Of a stretch of 10,000 nucleotides of DNA, positions 1 through 5,733 are shown in pieces. This stretch comes from Kiritimatiellota bacterium. GTDB lineage: Bacteria; Verrucomicrobiota; Kiritimatiellia; JAAZAB01. Where the stretch lies: positions 1 to 10,000 of the forward strand of contig VSJD01000152.1 of NCBI GenBank assembly GCA_008636095.1, read 5' to 3'. The number at the start of each line of letters is the position of its first letter. The first letter of the stretch is position 1. The position numbers were made by a program, and so were the translations under genes. The notes beneath the pieces were generated by a model. That model did not search any database, was not told the origin of the DNA, and worked only from the letters and a program-made list of their open reading frames with translations.

Positions 1-112
1 ACACACGGATGGCCAATATTTCTGAGCGATGGATCAAGGAGTTATTGCCAGAACTTGTTTTCCGGCTGTCCACCGGTCCAGAGCTATCCGAGTCGTCCTC
101 TTCCTGCTTCAT
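1..112. other. Window edge, no gene called
   Basis: No gene can be supported here. On the plus strand one frame (from base 3) stays open to base 170 and could be the tail of a gene entering from the left, but it has no recognisable motif and would run into the 3' end of the next gene. On the minus strand an ATG at 112-110 opens a frame (MKQEEDDSDSSG...) that reaches the window edge; it is acidic and Ser-rich with only a weak ribosome-binding site. The first bases (acacacggatgg) resemble the CACGGAT units of the inverted repeat at 1003-1096, so this edge may be repeat sequence. Confidence 0.3.
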
Positions 113-140
113 GGACCATCAACCATGCCCCATTAACCAT
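113..140 (+). repeat. 7-bp tandem repeat, NNNCCAT x4
   Basis: Four consecutive 7-base units ending in CCAT are visible: GGACCAT, CAACCAT, GCCCCAT, TAACCAT. A fifth degenerate unit (CATCCGC) runs over the stop codon of the adjacent gene. The same period and core occur at 7303-7316 and 9128-9162 and, inverted, at 7151-7180 and 9059-9082. The array sits just past the 3' end of the isomerase-like gene. Confidence 0.6.
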
Positions 141-946
141 CATCCGCGGGCCGCCGCGCCGCGTTCATAACTTTTCATTATCGCCAGTTCGCGGGGCAGG
201 TGCACCTCGCAGGGGTCGCTCCAGTTGATCCACTCGCCACTGAGATACCCCTCGTAAGGAATGGTCTGCAAGAGCTCGACGGCCCGCTTGTGATCAATGC
301 CGCCATTGCCGATCGGCACCAGTTGGGTACTACCCAGTGTGCCATCGTGGATATGGAGGTGCCGGATCCAGGGTTTTAGCGTCTCAAACGCCTGATCCAT
401 GGTCACCTTGCATACCCGTACGGGGTGCATGATATCCCAATTGACGGCAATGGCCGGATGATTCACGCGTTGCATGACCGCGGCCACATCCTCCGGCAGA
501 CACCAGGAATCATGGGTTTCCATGCAGACCGTCACGCCGCGCCCTTTGGCATGATCGGCCACGGCGCGCAGGGCATCGGCCACAATGCGAATGGCGTCTT
601 CCCGTTTCTGGTCCTTGGCCAAAGTTCCGCCAAACACACGGATGCGCCCGGCGCCGACGTCGGCCGCCAGGTCAATGCATTTGAGCGTATAGTCCACGTT
701 CTGCTTCGTAATTTCCGGATTGGCGAACACGCAGGAAGTGGCAATGCAGGCGAACGCTACGCCGTCGGATGCTACCTGCTTTTTAATTTCCTTGCGCTGG
801 GCGGCGGACGCGGCGGTTTCAACGCCGTGCTTATGCTGGCTGTCAATCCGGGGTTCCACGCCTTCATAGCCGAAGCGCTTGGCCATGGCCAGCAGTTCGC
901 CCAGCGTCAACTGGGGACATGAAAAGCTCATAAACGAATACTTCAT
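140..946 (-). CDS. Sugar phosphate isomerase/epimerase-like TIM-barrel protein
   Basis: This is a 268-residue cytoplasmic protein of the xylose isomerase-like / AP endonuclease 2 TIM-barrel superfamily, which includes metal-dependent sugar epimerases and isomerases and inosose dehydratase-like enzymes. The likely metal ligands are in the expected order at barrel strand ends: E143 in METHDS, D171 and H174 in NWDIMHP, H198 in HLHIHDG and E238 in SGEW. The length is normal for the family. The start at 946 is chosen because AAAGGGA lies 5-6 bases upstream; an in-frame upstream start at 976 would place that site inside the gene and add ten lysine-rich residues with no family match. The substrate cannot be told from sequence. 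The downstream end touches a 7-bp repeat array; upstream is an inverted repeat, so it is probably transcribed separately from the PIG-L gene or by weak readthrough. Confidence 0.88.
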   Translation of the reverse strand: MKYSFMSFSCPQLTLGELLAMAKRFGYEGVEPRIDSQHKHGVETAASAAQRKEIKKQVASDGVAFACIATSCVFANPEITKQNVDYTLKCIDLAADVGAGRIRVFGGTLAKDQKREDAIRIVADALRAVADHAKGRGVTVCMETHDSWCLPEDVAAVMQRVNHPAIAVNWDIMHPVRVCKVTMDQAFETLKPWIRHLHIHDGTLGSTQLVPIGNGGIDHKRAVELLQTIPYEGYLSGEWINWSDPCEVHLPRELAIMKSYERGAAARG

Positions 947-1002
947 CGCGGTCCCTTTCTTTTGGTTTTTGAGCAACTGCTCAGCGAATCCAAAGATATT
1001 TT

Positions 1003-1096
1003 CACCACGGATATCACGGATGACACGGATTTTAATTTCTGATTTATGATTTCAATCAGCAATTCTGATATCCGTGCCATCCTGTAATCAGTGGTT
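1003..1096. repeat. Dispersed inverted repeat built of 9-bp CACGGATNN units
   Basis: The left arm contains three tandem 9-mers (CACGGATAT, CACGGATGA, CACGGATTT at 1006-1032). The right arm (1068-1096) has the same unit in reverse complement (ATATCCGTG, CCATCCTGT) and ends in CAGTGGTT, matching the left outer CACC. The loop contains a second small hairpin (CTGATT ... AATCAG). It fills most of the 160-base gap between the isomerase-like gene and the PIG-L gene. Degenerate pieces of the same unit occur at 1-12 and 5628-5638, so it looks like a dispersed family rather than an operator specific to one gene. Confidence 0.65.
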
Positions 1097-1106
1097 CCGA
1101 GTAGAG

Positions 1107-1856
1107 TTATGGTTTTTGTGCCAATAGTTTTTCCAGAATATTGTCGCGCGGATAGGCATGGCCGCGATGCTGGCGGAAACCCTCGCCAAAGGCGTATCCG
1201 CGACGGGCGCCGAGATGCTTTGATTGTCGTTGCATAAATTCGACATATTCATCCATGCCGTGCTCATGCCGAAGCCATTCCCGTTGGGATGCGTGACAGC
1301 ACAGCATGGCCGCTTTCTTGTCCATCACGGAACTGATGTCTGTAATTATGTCTAGAAACACGTCCTGTCCAAAATGGTCAAGGCCTTCCACGGTCGAGAA
1401 ATAGTAAAGATAAGGCAGGCGCTTAATGATCGGCGCCGGGTGCGGCGCCCCGGTAGAATAATTACCCAACGTGGCCGTAAAGGTCGCATCGCGGGCCAGC
1501 AGATTGGCGATCTCGTGATCCACCATGTAATCGCCAGGAGAAATGGTCAAGACGATATCGGGCTGAGCGCACCGCATCAGCTCCGAGACCTTGCGACGCG
1601 TGGGATTGTCAAACACGGATTCCAGGTCGGGGATGCCGACGCAGTCGTAGGTGGCGCCGATCAGTTCCGCCGCGCGGCGCGCCTCGAGCGCGCGAATGCG
1701 GGCAATCTCGTCCGGCGGCAGGGTGGCCGAGCCGCAGGAACCGTTGTTGACCGTGGCCATCGTAATCGCATGGCCGCGCTCCTTAAGCAAAATCAACGTG
1801 CCGGCGCACATGAATTCGATATCGTCCGGATGCGCCGCCAAGGCCAGTATGTTCAT
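1107..1856 (-). CDS. PIG-L/LmbE-family zinc deacetylase
   Basis: This 249-residue protein belongs to the PIG-L (LmbE-like) deacetylase family, which removes the acetyl group from N-acetylglucosamine conjugates and related amides (examples: MshB, BshB, PIG-L). The defining AHPDD motif is at residues 8-12, giving the zinc ligands H9 and D12 and the catalytic base D11. The third ligand is in DYMVDHEI (D113-H114). The Rossmann-like pattern NILALAAHPDD at the very N-terminus fixes the start at 1856, with an AAAGG/AGG purine tract shortly upstream. There is no signal peptide, so it is cytoplasmic. Neighbouring genes do not reveal the substrate; a sugar isomerase-like gene lies downstream on the same strand, 160 bases away across a repeat. 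Family assignment is firm, substrate unknown. Confidence 0.92.
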   Translation of the reverse strand: MNILALAAHPDDIEFMCAGTLILLKERGHAITMATVNNGSCGSATLPPDEIARIRALEARRAAELIGATYDCVGIPDLESVFDNPTRRKVSELMRCAQPDIVLTISPGDYMVDHEIANLLARDATFTATLGNYSTGAPHPAPIIKRLPYLYYFSTVEGLDHFGQDVFLDIITDISSVMDKKAAMLCCHASQREWLRHEHGMDEYVEFMQRQSKHLGARRGYAFGEGFRQHRGHAYPRDNILEKLLAQKP

Positions 1857-1999
1857 ACCTATACCTTTCGATGGAAGGTTAAAACTTGTGTCTCATGGTT
1901 TTCCGTTTGTTTGACGACCTTACGGCATTGACCCGGTCTTGTCAACCCGGCCAGCAATTCGCATTATGGCCGCGCCCGGCCATCAGCGTTCTGGTGGTC

Positions 2000-2130
2000 T
2001 GTCATTCTGAGCGTAGCCCACGCCCGCAACGCTGTCGCGTAGCGACTGCGGGCAGGTAGCGAAGTCGAAGAATCTCCAGCCGAACATATTACCCACAAAT
2101 AGAGATCTCTCGACTTCGCTCGGGATGACA
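2000..2130. repeat. Composite palindromic repeat with a nested hairpin module
   Basis: The outer ends TGTCATTCTGAGCG (2000-2013) and CGCTCGGGATGACA (2117-2130) are inverted copies. Inner arms AGCGAAGTCGAAGAATCT (2058-2075) and AGATCTCTCGACTTCGCT (2103-2120) are also complementary. This is the widespread intergenic repeat type whose translation gives strings like SSRAKSRDL, and it accounts for a 75-codon open frame on the minus strand that is not a gene. The left arm is interrupted by a second palindrome (about 2018-2056, CCCGCAACGCT...AGCGACTGCGGG) bounded by GTAGC on both sides. The rest of the gap between the nitroreductase and PIG-L genes (1857-1999 and 2131-2218) shows only a short inverted pair ATTATGGC/GCCATAAT around the element and no gene. 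Confidence 0.75.
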
Positions 2131-2218
2131 TGTTCGCTGACGACGGAATGCCATAATCAGAATTTCTGCAACCCGGCACCGAAAAGTGCAAAAATGGCGA
2201 AAATCGCGTAAATGCCGA

Positions 2219-2797
2219 TTACATCAGCACAATCTCCCGCATAGACCGCTTGGGCACATGATGGCGGCCCTTGGCATCCCGCCAGTATTTGATATCGCCA
2301 TTTTGCACGGCTTCCAGGATAACTTTTTCAATTGGCCGGCCTAACGCCAGCACGAGCAGGATTTCGTATTTAACCGGAATAGCTTGTCCCGCGCGCAGGC
2401 GCTCCCGTTTGATGGAGCCAATGATACAGCCGCCTAAGCCTTTTGCGGTGGCGCCCAGCATGATGCACTGGGCGGCAATGCCGTGGTCACAACCAAACTC
2501 CCGCCGGATTGTGGTGTCACCCAGGATGATAATATATGCGGCGGGCCGCTCGCCTTCGACCGGGCCGCCCCACGCTTTGAGATAGCCCGCCCAGGCCAGG
2601 CAAGGGAAGATCTGTGCATTGCGCTGCGGGTCGCAGGACAGGATAAATTTCAGGGGCTGTAAATTGCCGCCGGAGGCCGAAAGCCGGGCCAGGTTCACCA
2701 AGTCCAACAGGTCGGCACGTTTAATCCTGTGCGCCTGATCAAATCGCCGGACTGTCCGGGTCTTAACCACCAATGTTTTGAATGTATTGGGTTGCAT
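2219..2797 (-). CDS. Nitroreductase-family flavoprotein
   Basis: This 192-residue cytoplasmic protein matches the FMN-dependent nitroreductase family, which uses NAD(P)H to reduce nitro, quinone or related substrates, usually as a dimer. The N-terminal FMN-phosphate motif is visible as RTVRRFD (residues 14-20), followed by the ARLSASGGNLQP flavin-contact segment (37-48) and the GLGGCIIGS loop near residue 120. The C-terminus (IKYWRDAKGRHHVPKRS) is typical of a subfamily common in anaerobes. A GTG in frame at 2809 could start it, but the ATG at 2797 is preferred: AAGGTG lies 9 bases upstream of it and that site overlaps the GTG. It follows the pilin terminator, so it probably has its own promoter. 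The natural substrate cannot be inferred. Confidence 0.9.
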   Translation of the reverse strand: MQPNTFKTLVVKTRTVRRFDQAHRIKRADLLDLVNLARLSASGGNLQPLKFILSCDPQRNAQIFPCLAWAGYLKAWGGPVEGERPAAYIIILGDTTIRREFGCDHGIAAQCIMLGATAKGLGGCIIGSIKRERLRAGQAIPVKYEILLVLALGRPIEKVILEAVQNGDIKYWRDAKGRHHVPKRSMREIVLM

Positions 2798-2831
2798 GAT
2801 TTTGTTCACCTTGAATTAGGTCGCCAAAGGC

Positions 2832-2940
2832 GGCAACTGTTTCATGTAGTCGCGGGCGTGAGCCCGTGGCCGCCCACCGTCGCCCCGGGGGCTATGGTGG
2901 GCAGGCCGTAAGAATCCACGCCCTCACGGGTGCGGCTACC
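2832..2940. repeat. GC-rich inverted repeat upstream of nitroreductase gene
   Basis: Arms at 2846-2869 and 2916-2939 are imperfect inverted copies (GTAG-CGC---CGTGAG--CGTGG pattern, roughly three quarters matching). Nested inside are CCCACC (2873-2878) and GGTGGG (2896-2901). The left boundary, GGCAACTGTTTCATGTAG (2832-2849), recurs with one mismatch at 5734-5751, marking the edge of a dispersed element. Open frames across it are artefacts of the repeat. It lies between the pilin terminator and the nitroreductase start, so any promoter of the nitroreductase gene must be inside it or very near. Confidence 0.6.
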
Positions 2941-2962
2941 CGGATTGAAAATTCCTATGCCC

Positions 2963-2996
2963 AAAAAAGAACTCCACCCCCCACGGGGTGGAGCTC
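2963..2996 (-). terminator. Intrinsic terminator of the pilin gene
   Basis: Read on the minus strand, CTCCACCCC (2993-2985) and GGGGTGGAG (2980-2972) form a perfect 9-bp GC-rich stem with a 4-base loop, extended by two more pairs after one mismatch, and followed by a run of six T (2968-2963). It lies 23 bases past the pilin stop codon. The plus-strand side has no T run, so it works in one direction. Confidence 0.88.
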
Positions 2997-3018
2997 GTCA
3001 CCGAATGATCCTGTCGTC

Positions 3019-3423
3019 TTAGCGGAGCACGTGCGTCGTCGTCATACGCAGGCACCCGGCATTGGTACCAATAGCGTGCACTTCATAGTCAGATGCCGAT
3101 AAGTCCGCTGTCCGAACGGTTGCGGTGATAGTGGTCGACGCCGGACAAAGCGGAAACGCCTTGATATATCCGGTGGCGGCACCAGCAGACACAAGCAACC
3201 CGAAGGCTCCGGCATCATTTGTCCCAATCGTGGCATAATTGGTCAGGCCATTTTCCAACGCATACTGGTCCTTAGCCGCTTCGATCTGACGCAGGTTATT
3301 GATACAGGCGTTCTGCTGGGACGTCAGACGTGCCCGCATGAACGACGGTATCGCGATCGCGGCCAGCAGGCCGATGATCGCCACCACGATCATAATTTCT
3401 ACCAATGTGAAACCTTTTTTCAT
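3019..3423 (-). CDS. Type IV prepilin / type II secretion pseudopilin
   Basis: This is a 134-residue prepilin with a class III-like leader MKKG followed by FTLVEIMIVVAIIGLL. A prepilin peptidase would cut after G4 and methylate F5; E9 is the conserved glutamate (+5 of the mature protein) needed for assembly. The hydrophobic helix spans about residues 5-28 and continues as the amphipathic N-terminal helix (SQQNACINNLRQIEAAKDQYALENG) typical of GspG/PulG-like pseudopilins. The globular part is short, with C40, C93 (PLCP) and C124 (AGCLR); the last two could form a disulfide. The start at 3423 is fixed by the leader and by AGGAG 8 bases upstream; the frame stays open to an ATG at 3510 that would add 29 residues. 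A sigma-54 promoter lies about 240 bases upstream and a terminator 23 bases downstream, so it is a single-gene unit. It may be the major pilin or a pseudopilin. Confidence 0.93.
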   Translation of the reverse strand: MKKGFTLVEIMIVVAIIGLLAAIAIPSFMRARLTSQQNACINNLRQIEAAKDQYALENGLTNYATIGTNDAGAFGLLVSAGAATGYIKAFPLCPASTTITATVRTADLSASDYEVHAIGTNAGCLRMTTTHVLR

Positions 3424-3437
3424 TTTCTTATCTCCTA

Positions 3438-3490
3438 ATCCCGATTCTCCGACTTGTCGGACAAGTCCGAAAGGTCGGGATCGTTTTTTT
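3438..3490 (+). terminator. Hairpin plus T-run, oriented against the pilin gene
   Basis: ATCCCGA (3438-3444) pairs with TCGGGAT (3475-3481), enclosing the near-perfect palindrome GACTTGTCGGACAAGTC (3451-3467). On the plus strand it is followed by seven T (3484-3490), the form of an intrinsic terminator. No plus-strand gene lies before it, so it may stop antisense transcription through the pilin gene, or act only as a hairpin in the pilin leader, 14 bases before the start codon. The CGGACAAGTC core also occurs at 3956-3965, so it may be part of a repeat family. Confidence 0.4.
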
Positions 3491-3511
3491 ATTGAACTGT
3501 TCCGTTTCATC

Positions 3512-3600
3512 TTACCCCGCGTAGCTCCTTACCTGCCATCCATAGCTCCTTGAGCGACGGATGGAGCACAGCGGAGTCATCCGCCCTTAATTATTGCCTT
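3512..3600. repeat. Palindromic repeat module in the pilin leader
   Basis: The stretch contains two AGCTCCTT copies about 20 bases apart and an imperfect palindrome bounded by CGGATG (3559-3564) and CATCCG (3578-3583). The reverse complement, TCGCTCAAGGAGCT, resembles TCGCTCCAGGAGCT at 3917-3930, suggesting one repeat family on both sides of the pilin promoter. A 22-codon open frame (3512-3580, minus) falls entirely inside it and is not called as a gene. Confidence 0.4.
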
Positions 3601-3613
3601 CCACCTCCTTTCT
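3601..3613 (-). promoter_or_regulatory. Very strong Shine-Dalgarno match without a start codon
   Basis: On the minus strand the 13 bases AGAAAGGAGGTGG are complementary, base for base apart from the end, to the usual 3' tail of bacterial 16S rRNA (CACCTCCTTTCT). No ATG, GTG or TTG stands at a useful spacing; the pilin start is nearly 180 bases away and has its own AGGAG. If transcribed, this would be a ribosome-binding element in the pilin leader. It could be the original pilin ribosome-binding site, now separated from the gene by inserted repeats, or a ribosome standby/mRNA-stabilising site. Confidence 0.45.
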
Positions 3614-3620
3614 TGGTTTA

Positions 3621-3643
3621 TGGTATTGCCTGTATTTATACCA
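3621..3643 (-). promoter_or_regulatory. Stem-loop near the 5' end of the pilin transcript
   Basis: TGGTAT (3621-3626) and ATACCA (3638-3643) are perfect inverted copies with an 11-base loop; the stem can extend outward (GTTT/AAAC) across a bulge. It lies 5-28 bases after the transcription start expected from the sigma-54 promoter and just before the strong ribosome-binding match at 3601-3613. Such 5' hairpins often protect abundant mRNAs from decay, which would suit a pilin; the role here is inferred. Confidence 0.4.
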
Positions 3644-3659
3644 AACTAACTAATAACAA

Positions 3660-3674
3660 GCAATAACTATGCCA
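3660..3674 (-). promoter_or_regulatory. Sigma-54 (-24/-12) promoter of the pilin gene
   Basis: On the minus strand the sequence TGGCATAGTTATTGC carries the -24 element TGGCA and the -12 element TTGC with exactly ten bases between the GG and GC dinucleotides, as required by RpoN. Nearly all conserved positions of the TGGCAC-N5-TTGC consensus match. Transcription would start near 3648, giving a leader of about 225 bases before the pilin start at 3423. The adjacent gene at 4027-5391 encodes the kind of activator such a promoter needs. Confidence 0.8.
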
Positions 3675-3870
3675 CCAAAGTCATTACTCAGTATTCCGTA
3701 GTCAGAAGACAGAATAAAGAATCATAACTACTAATTAGCTGCTTTTTCTCATTAATGACACACCCTTATTGCTTAACACGACTAATTTTACATAATCACG
3801 AATATCATTTATTAGAATATCAGAATATGATTGCTAAAATTGATAAAAAATCAATTAAAACGACGACTTC
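3675..3870. promoter_or_regulatory. AT-rich region upstream of the sigma-54 promoter, possible activator sites
   Basis: This stretch is much richer in A and T than its surroundings and has no gene. It holds three GAATAT repeats (3800-3806, 3815-3821, 3823-3829), a palindrome TCATTAATGA (3749-3758) and an inverted pair AATTGAT/ATCAATT around AAAAA (3838-3856). All lie about 75-200 bases upstream of the -24/-12 element, the range where NtrC-class activators bind and loop. Which, if any, is the binding site is not decided by the sequence. Confidence 0.35.
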
Positions 3871-3883
3871 GGCAACTTTACAT

Positions 3884-4030
3884 CAGGTCTGTCGTCCGCC
3901 ACCCGTCGTCCCACCTTCGCTCCAGGAGCTTCCCCCTTCGCTTAAATAGCTTCGGCGGACAAGTCGGCGGGCAGGCCGTCGTCCTCTTCAGGTCTGTCGT
4001 CCGGCGTCTGGCGTCTGGCATCCTCTTCAG
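3884..4030. repeat. Mixed short repeats between regulator gene and pilin control region
   Basis: CAGGTCTGTCGTCCG occurs twice (3884-3898 and 3989-4003), TCCTCTTCAG twice (3982-3991 and 4021-4030), and GTCTGGC twice in tandem (about 4006-4019). Between them is the module TTCGGCGGACAAGTCGGCGGGCAGG-like (3951-3975), whose pieces CGGACAAGTC, GCGGGCAGG and GGGCAGGCCGT recur at 3458-3467, 2048-2056/5848-5856 and 2899-2909. The last copy runs over the stop codon of the regulator gene, so the C-terminal few codons of the regulator may have been shaped by the repeat. Confidence 0.5.
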
Positions 4031-5391
4031 TCCTTCGGCTCCGGCATTTTGCGATAGAGTGTAGCCAGGCTGATCCTTAATGACTTGGCCGCTTTTTGCT
4101 TATCGCCGTCCGAATATACCAGGGCCTGGGACAGGTATTCCTTTTCCTTCATCCGCAGGAAGGCTTTTAATGATTTTCCGCGGACATCGTCCATTTTCCT
4201 TAATCCGCCATCAACCGCAGATGTGATTTGTTGCAGTTTTGCCGGCAGGCTTTCCCGGGTAATCACGGTATCCTTGGCAAAGGTCAAGGCATGTTTCAGG
4301 GCATTTTCAAGTTCGCGGACATTACCCGGCCAGGCATACTGCTCAAACAGATTCATGACGTCCGGGTCCACGGTCGGGATCGACTTGTTCGCGCCCACTT
4401 CCCGACGCAATAAATGATAGGCCAACGGCAAAATGTCCTCCGGCCGTTCCCGCAATGGCTTAATTTCGATCGGGATGACGCTCAGGCGATAGTAGAGGTC
4501 CTCGCGGAACTTGTTCTGCTCAATCAATTGCTCCAGGCGCGTATTGGTGGCCGCCAGCACGCGGACATCCGCCGGTATGGACTCATTGCCCCCAACGCGC
4601 CGGATTTCTTTATCCTGTAAAACGCGCAACAGCTTGGCCTGGATATTGAGTGGCATGGAATCAATTTCATCCAGGAAAATGGTGCCGTGATCGGCCACCT
4701 CAAAGAGCCCCTCCTTGTCGGCGGAGGCGCCCGTGAACGCGCCTTTGACATGGCCGAACAATTCCGATTCCAGAAGCGCTTCCGGCAGGGCTGCGCAGTT
4801 CAGCGGCAGAAATTTTTTCGTCTTCCGATTGCTATGGGCATGGATGGCCTTGGCCACCAGCTCTTTGCCCGTTCCACTTTCGCCGTAAATCAGCACGGTA
4901 GTATCGGTCGGCGCCACGCGCTCGATCATTTCACACACGTTGCGCATGGCCCGACTTTCGGCCACAATGTTTTCAAACTGGTATTGCCCGGTAAGCTGGG
5001 CTTTTAACTGCACGTTTTCGCTCAGCGCCTTGTTGTATTCCAACGCCCGCTTGACCGTGATGATCAGTTCGTCCAGCTTGAAGGGCTTGGTAATATAGTC
5101 AAAGGCGCCCAGCTTTAAAGCCTCGACCGCCGTTTCCACGGTGCCGTAGCCCGTAACCATCAAAACCGACATCGAGGGCTGGTGTTCCGTGGCTAATTTG
5201 AGCAGGGCCATCCCGTCAATCGGGCGCATGCGGATATCGGAGATCATGAGATCGAACGGCGTGTTTTTGATCAACTCCACCGCTTTCTCGCCGCCATCAC
5301 ATGGCACCACCTCATAGCCTTCCGCCTTGAGCAGAACGCTCAACACGCTCAGAATGCTGGGCTCATCATCAACTAGTAATATTTTAGCCAT
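4027..5391 (-). CDS. NtrC-class sigma-54-dependent response regulator (PilR-like)
   Basis: This 454-residue cytoplasmic activator has the full three-domain layout. The receiver domain (about 1-120) shows D8-D9, phospho-acceptor D52, T80 and K102. The AAA+ domain (about 140-370) has Walker A GESGTGKE (170-177), the sigma-54 contact loop GAFTGA (217-222), Walker B FLDEID (239-244) and the WPGNVREL segment (354-361). A Fis-type helix-turn-helix (about 415-448, KAAKSLRISLATLYRK) ends the protein. The start at 5391 is chosen because the receiver begins directly there; another ATG at 5412 adds seven residues. Neither has a good ribosome-binding site, but the stop of the small gene upstream overlaps this start (ATGGCTAA), which suggests coupled translation. 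No sensor kinase is adjacent. Its closeness to a sigma-54 promoter in front of a pilin gene makes pilin control its likely job, as for PilR. Confidence 0.95.
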   Translation of the reverse strand: MAKILLVDDEPSILSVLSVLLKAEGYEVVPCDGGEKAVELIKNTPFDLMISDIRMRPIDGMALLKLATEHQPSMSVLMVTGYGTVETAVEALKLGAFDYITKPFKLDELIITVKRALEYNKALSENVQLKAQLTGQYQFENIVAESRAMRNVCEMIERVAPTDTTVLIYGESGTGKELVAKAIHAHSNRKTKKFLPLNCAALPEALLESELFGHVKGAFTGASADKEGLFEVADHGTIFLDEIDSMPLNIQAKLLRVLQDKEIRRVGGNESIPADVRVLAATNTRLEQLIEQNKFREDLYYRLSVIPIEIKPLRERPEDILPLAYHLLRREVGANKSIPTVDPDVMNLFEQYAWPGNVRELENALKHALTFAKDTVITRESLPAKLQQITSAVDGGLRKMDDVRGKSLKAFLRMKEKEYLSQALVYSDGDKQKAAKSLRISLATLYRKMPEPKD

Positions 5392-5596
5392 AAGACAGGG
5401 ATTCCCGTGCATGGTTCACGGTTACAGGGTTGTCGGATTTCGGGCAAAACCAAATAGTGAATGGCGCACCACGCGCCACAAACATCCCTGTGACACGCCA
5501 CACGTCATCAACCGTGAATTTATAAATAGTGCCAGAATCGCCAACACAATACAAGCGCAAATTCGCGATTTCTTTAAAATCAGATTTTGTGATCAT
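5384..5596 (-). CDS. Possible small protein overlapping the regulator start
   Basis: This open frame of 70 residues (MITKSDFKEIANLRLYCVGD...) is not a family I recognise. It has a balanced composition with several aromatic and cysteine residues, an alternating hydrophobic pattern suggesting beta strands (TIYKFTVDDVWRVTGMFV...PFTIWFCP), and no signal peptide or membrane helix. Its stop overlaps the regulator ATG by eight bases (ATGGCTAA), a common layout for translationally coupled genes. The frame is open further upstream to a TTG at 5656 and beyond, but bases 5628-5638 look like a dispersed repeat unit, so the ATG at 5596 is preferred. No clear ribosome-binding site precedes either start, which lowers confidence. 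It could be a small regulator partner, or a chance frame. Confidence 0.42.
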   Translation of the reverse strand: MITKSDFKEIANLRLYCVGDSGTIYKFTVDDVWRVTGMFVARGAPFTIWFCPKSDNPVTVNHARESLSYG

Positions 5597-5733
5597 AAAT
5601 GACACGATCAAGCGTTGGACTGGGATAGACACGGATATGAGAAAAACATTTTTCAATCCGCAACGGTTCTTGCGAACCGCAACTATACCTGATCGTTGTG
5701 GCGGCTGTTCGATAGAACGGCAAAGTTATCGAA

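Noticed and set aside
1964..2191. 75-codon minus-strand frame (MHFSVPGCRNS...SSRAKSRDLY...)
   Set aside because: It is produced by the dispersed inverted repeat at 2000-2130; SSRAKSRDL-type strings are a familiar product of translating such repeats.
2866..3102. Plus-strand frame of 78 codons
   Set aside because: It covers a GC-rich repeat, the pilin terminator and antisense of the pilin 3' end; no protein-like features.
3512..3580. 22-codon frame (MTPLCSIRRSRSYGWQV...) in the pilin leader, ending one base before the ATG at 3510
   Set aside because: It lies wholly in a palindromic repeat whose relatives occur elsewhere; composition is repeat-like and the spacing from the strong ribosome-binding match is too long.
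3800..3829. GAATAT repeats considered as the start of a CRISPR-like or iteron array
   Set aside because: Only three 7-base copies with unequal spacing (15 and 8 bases); far too short for a CRISPR array and no replication gene is near.
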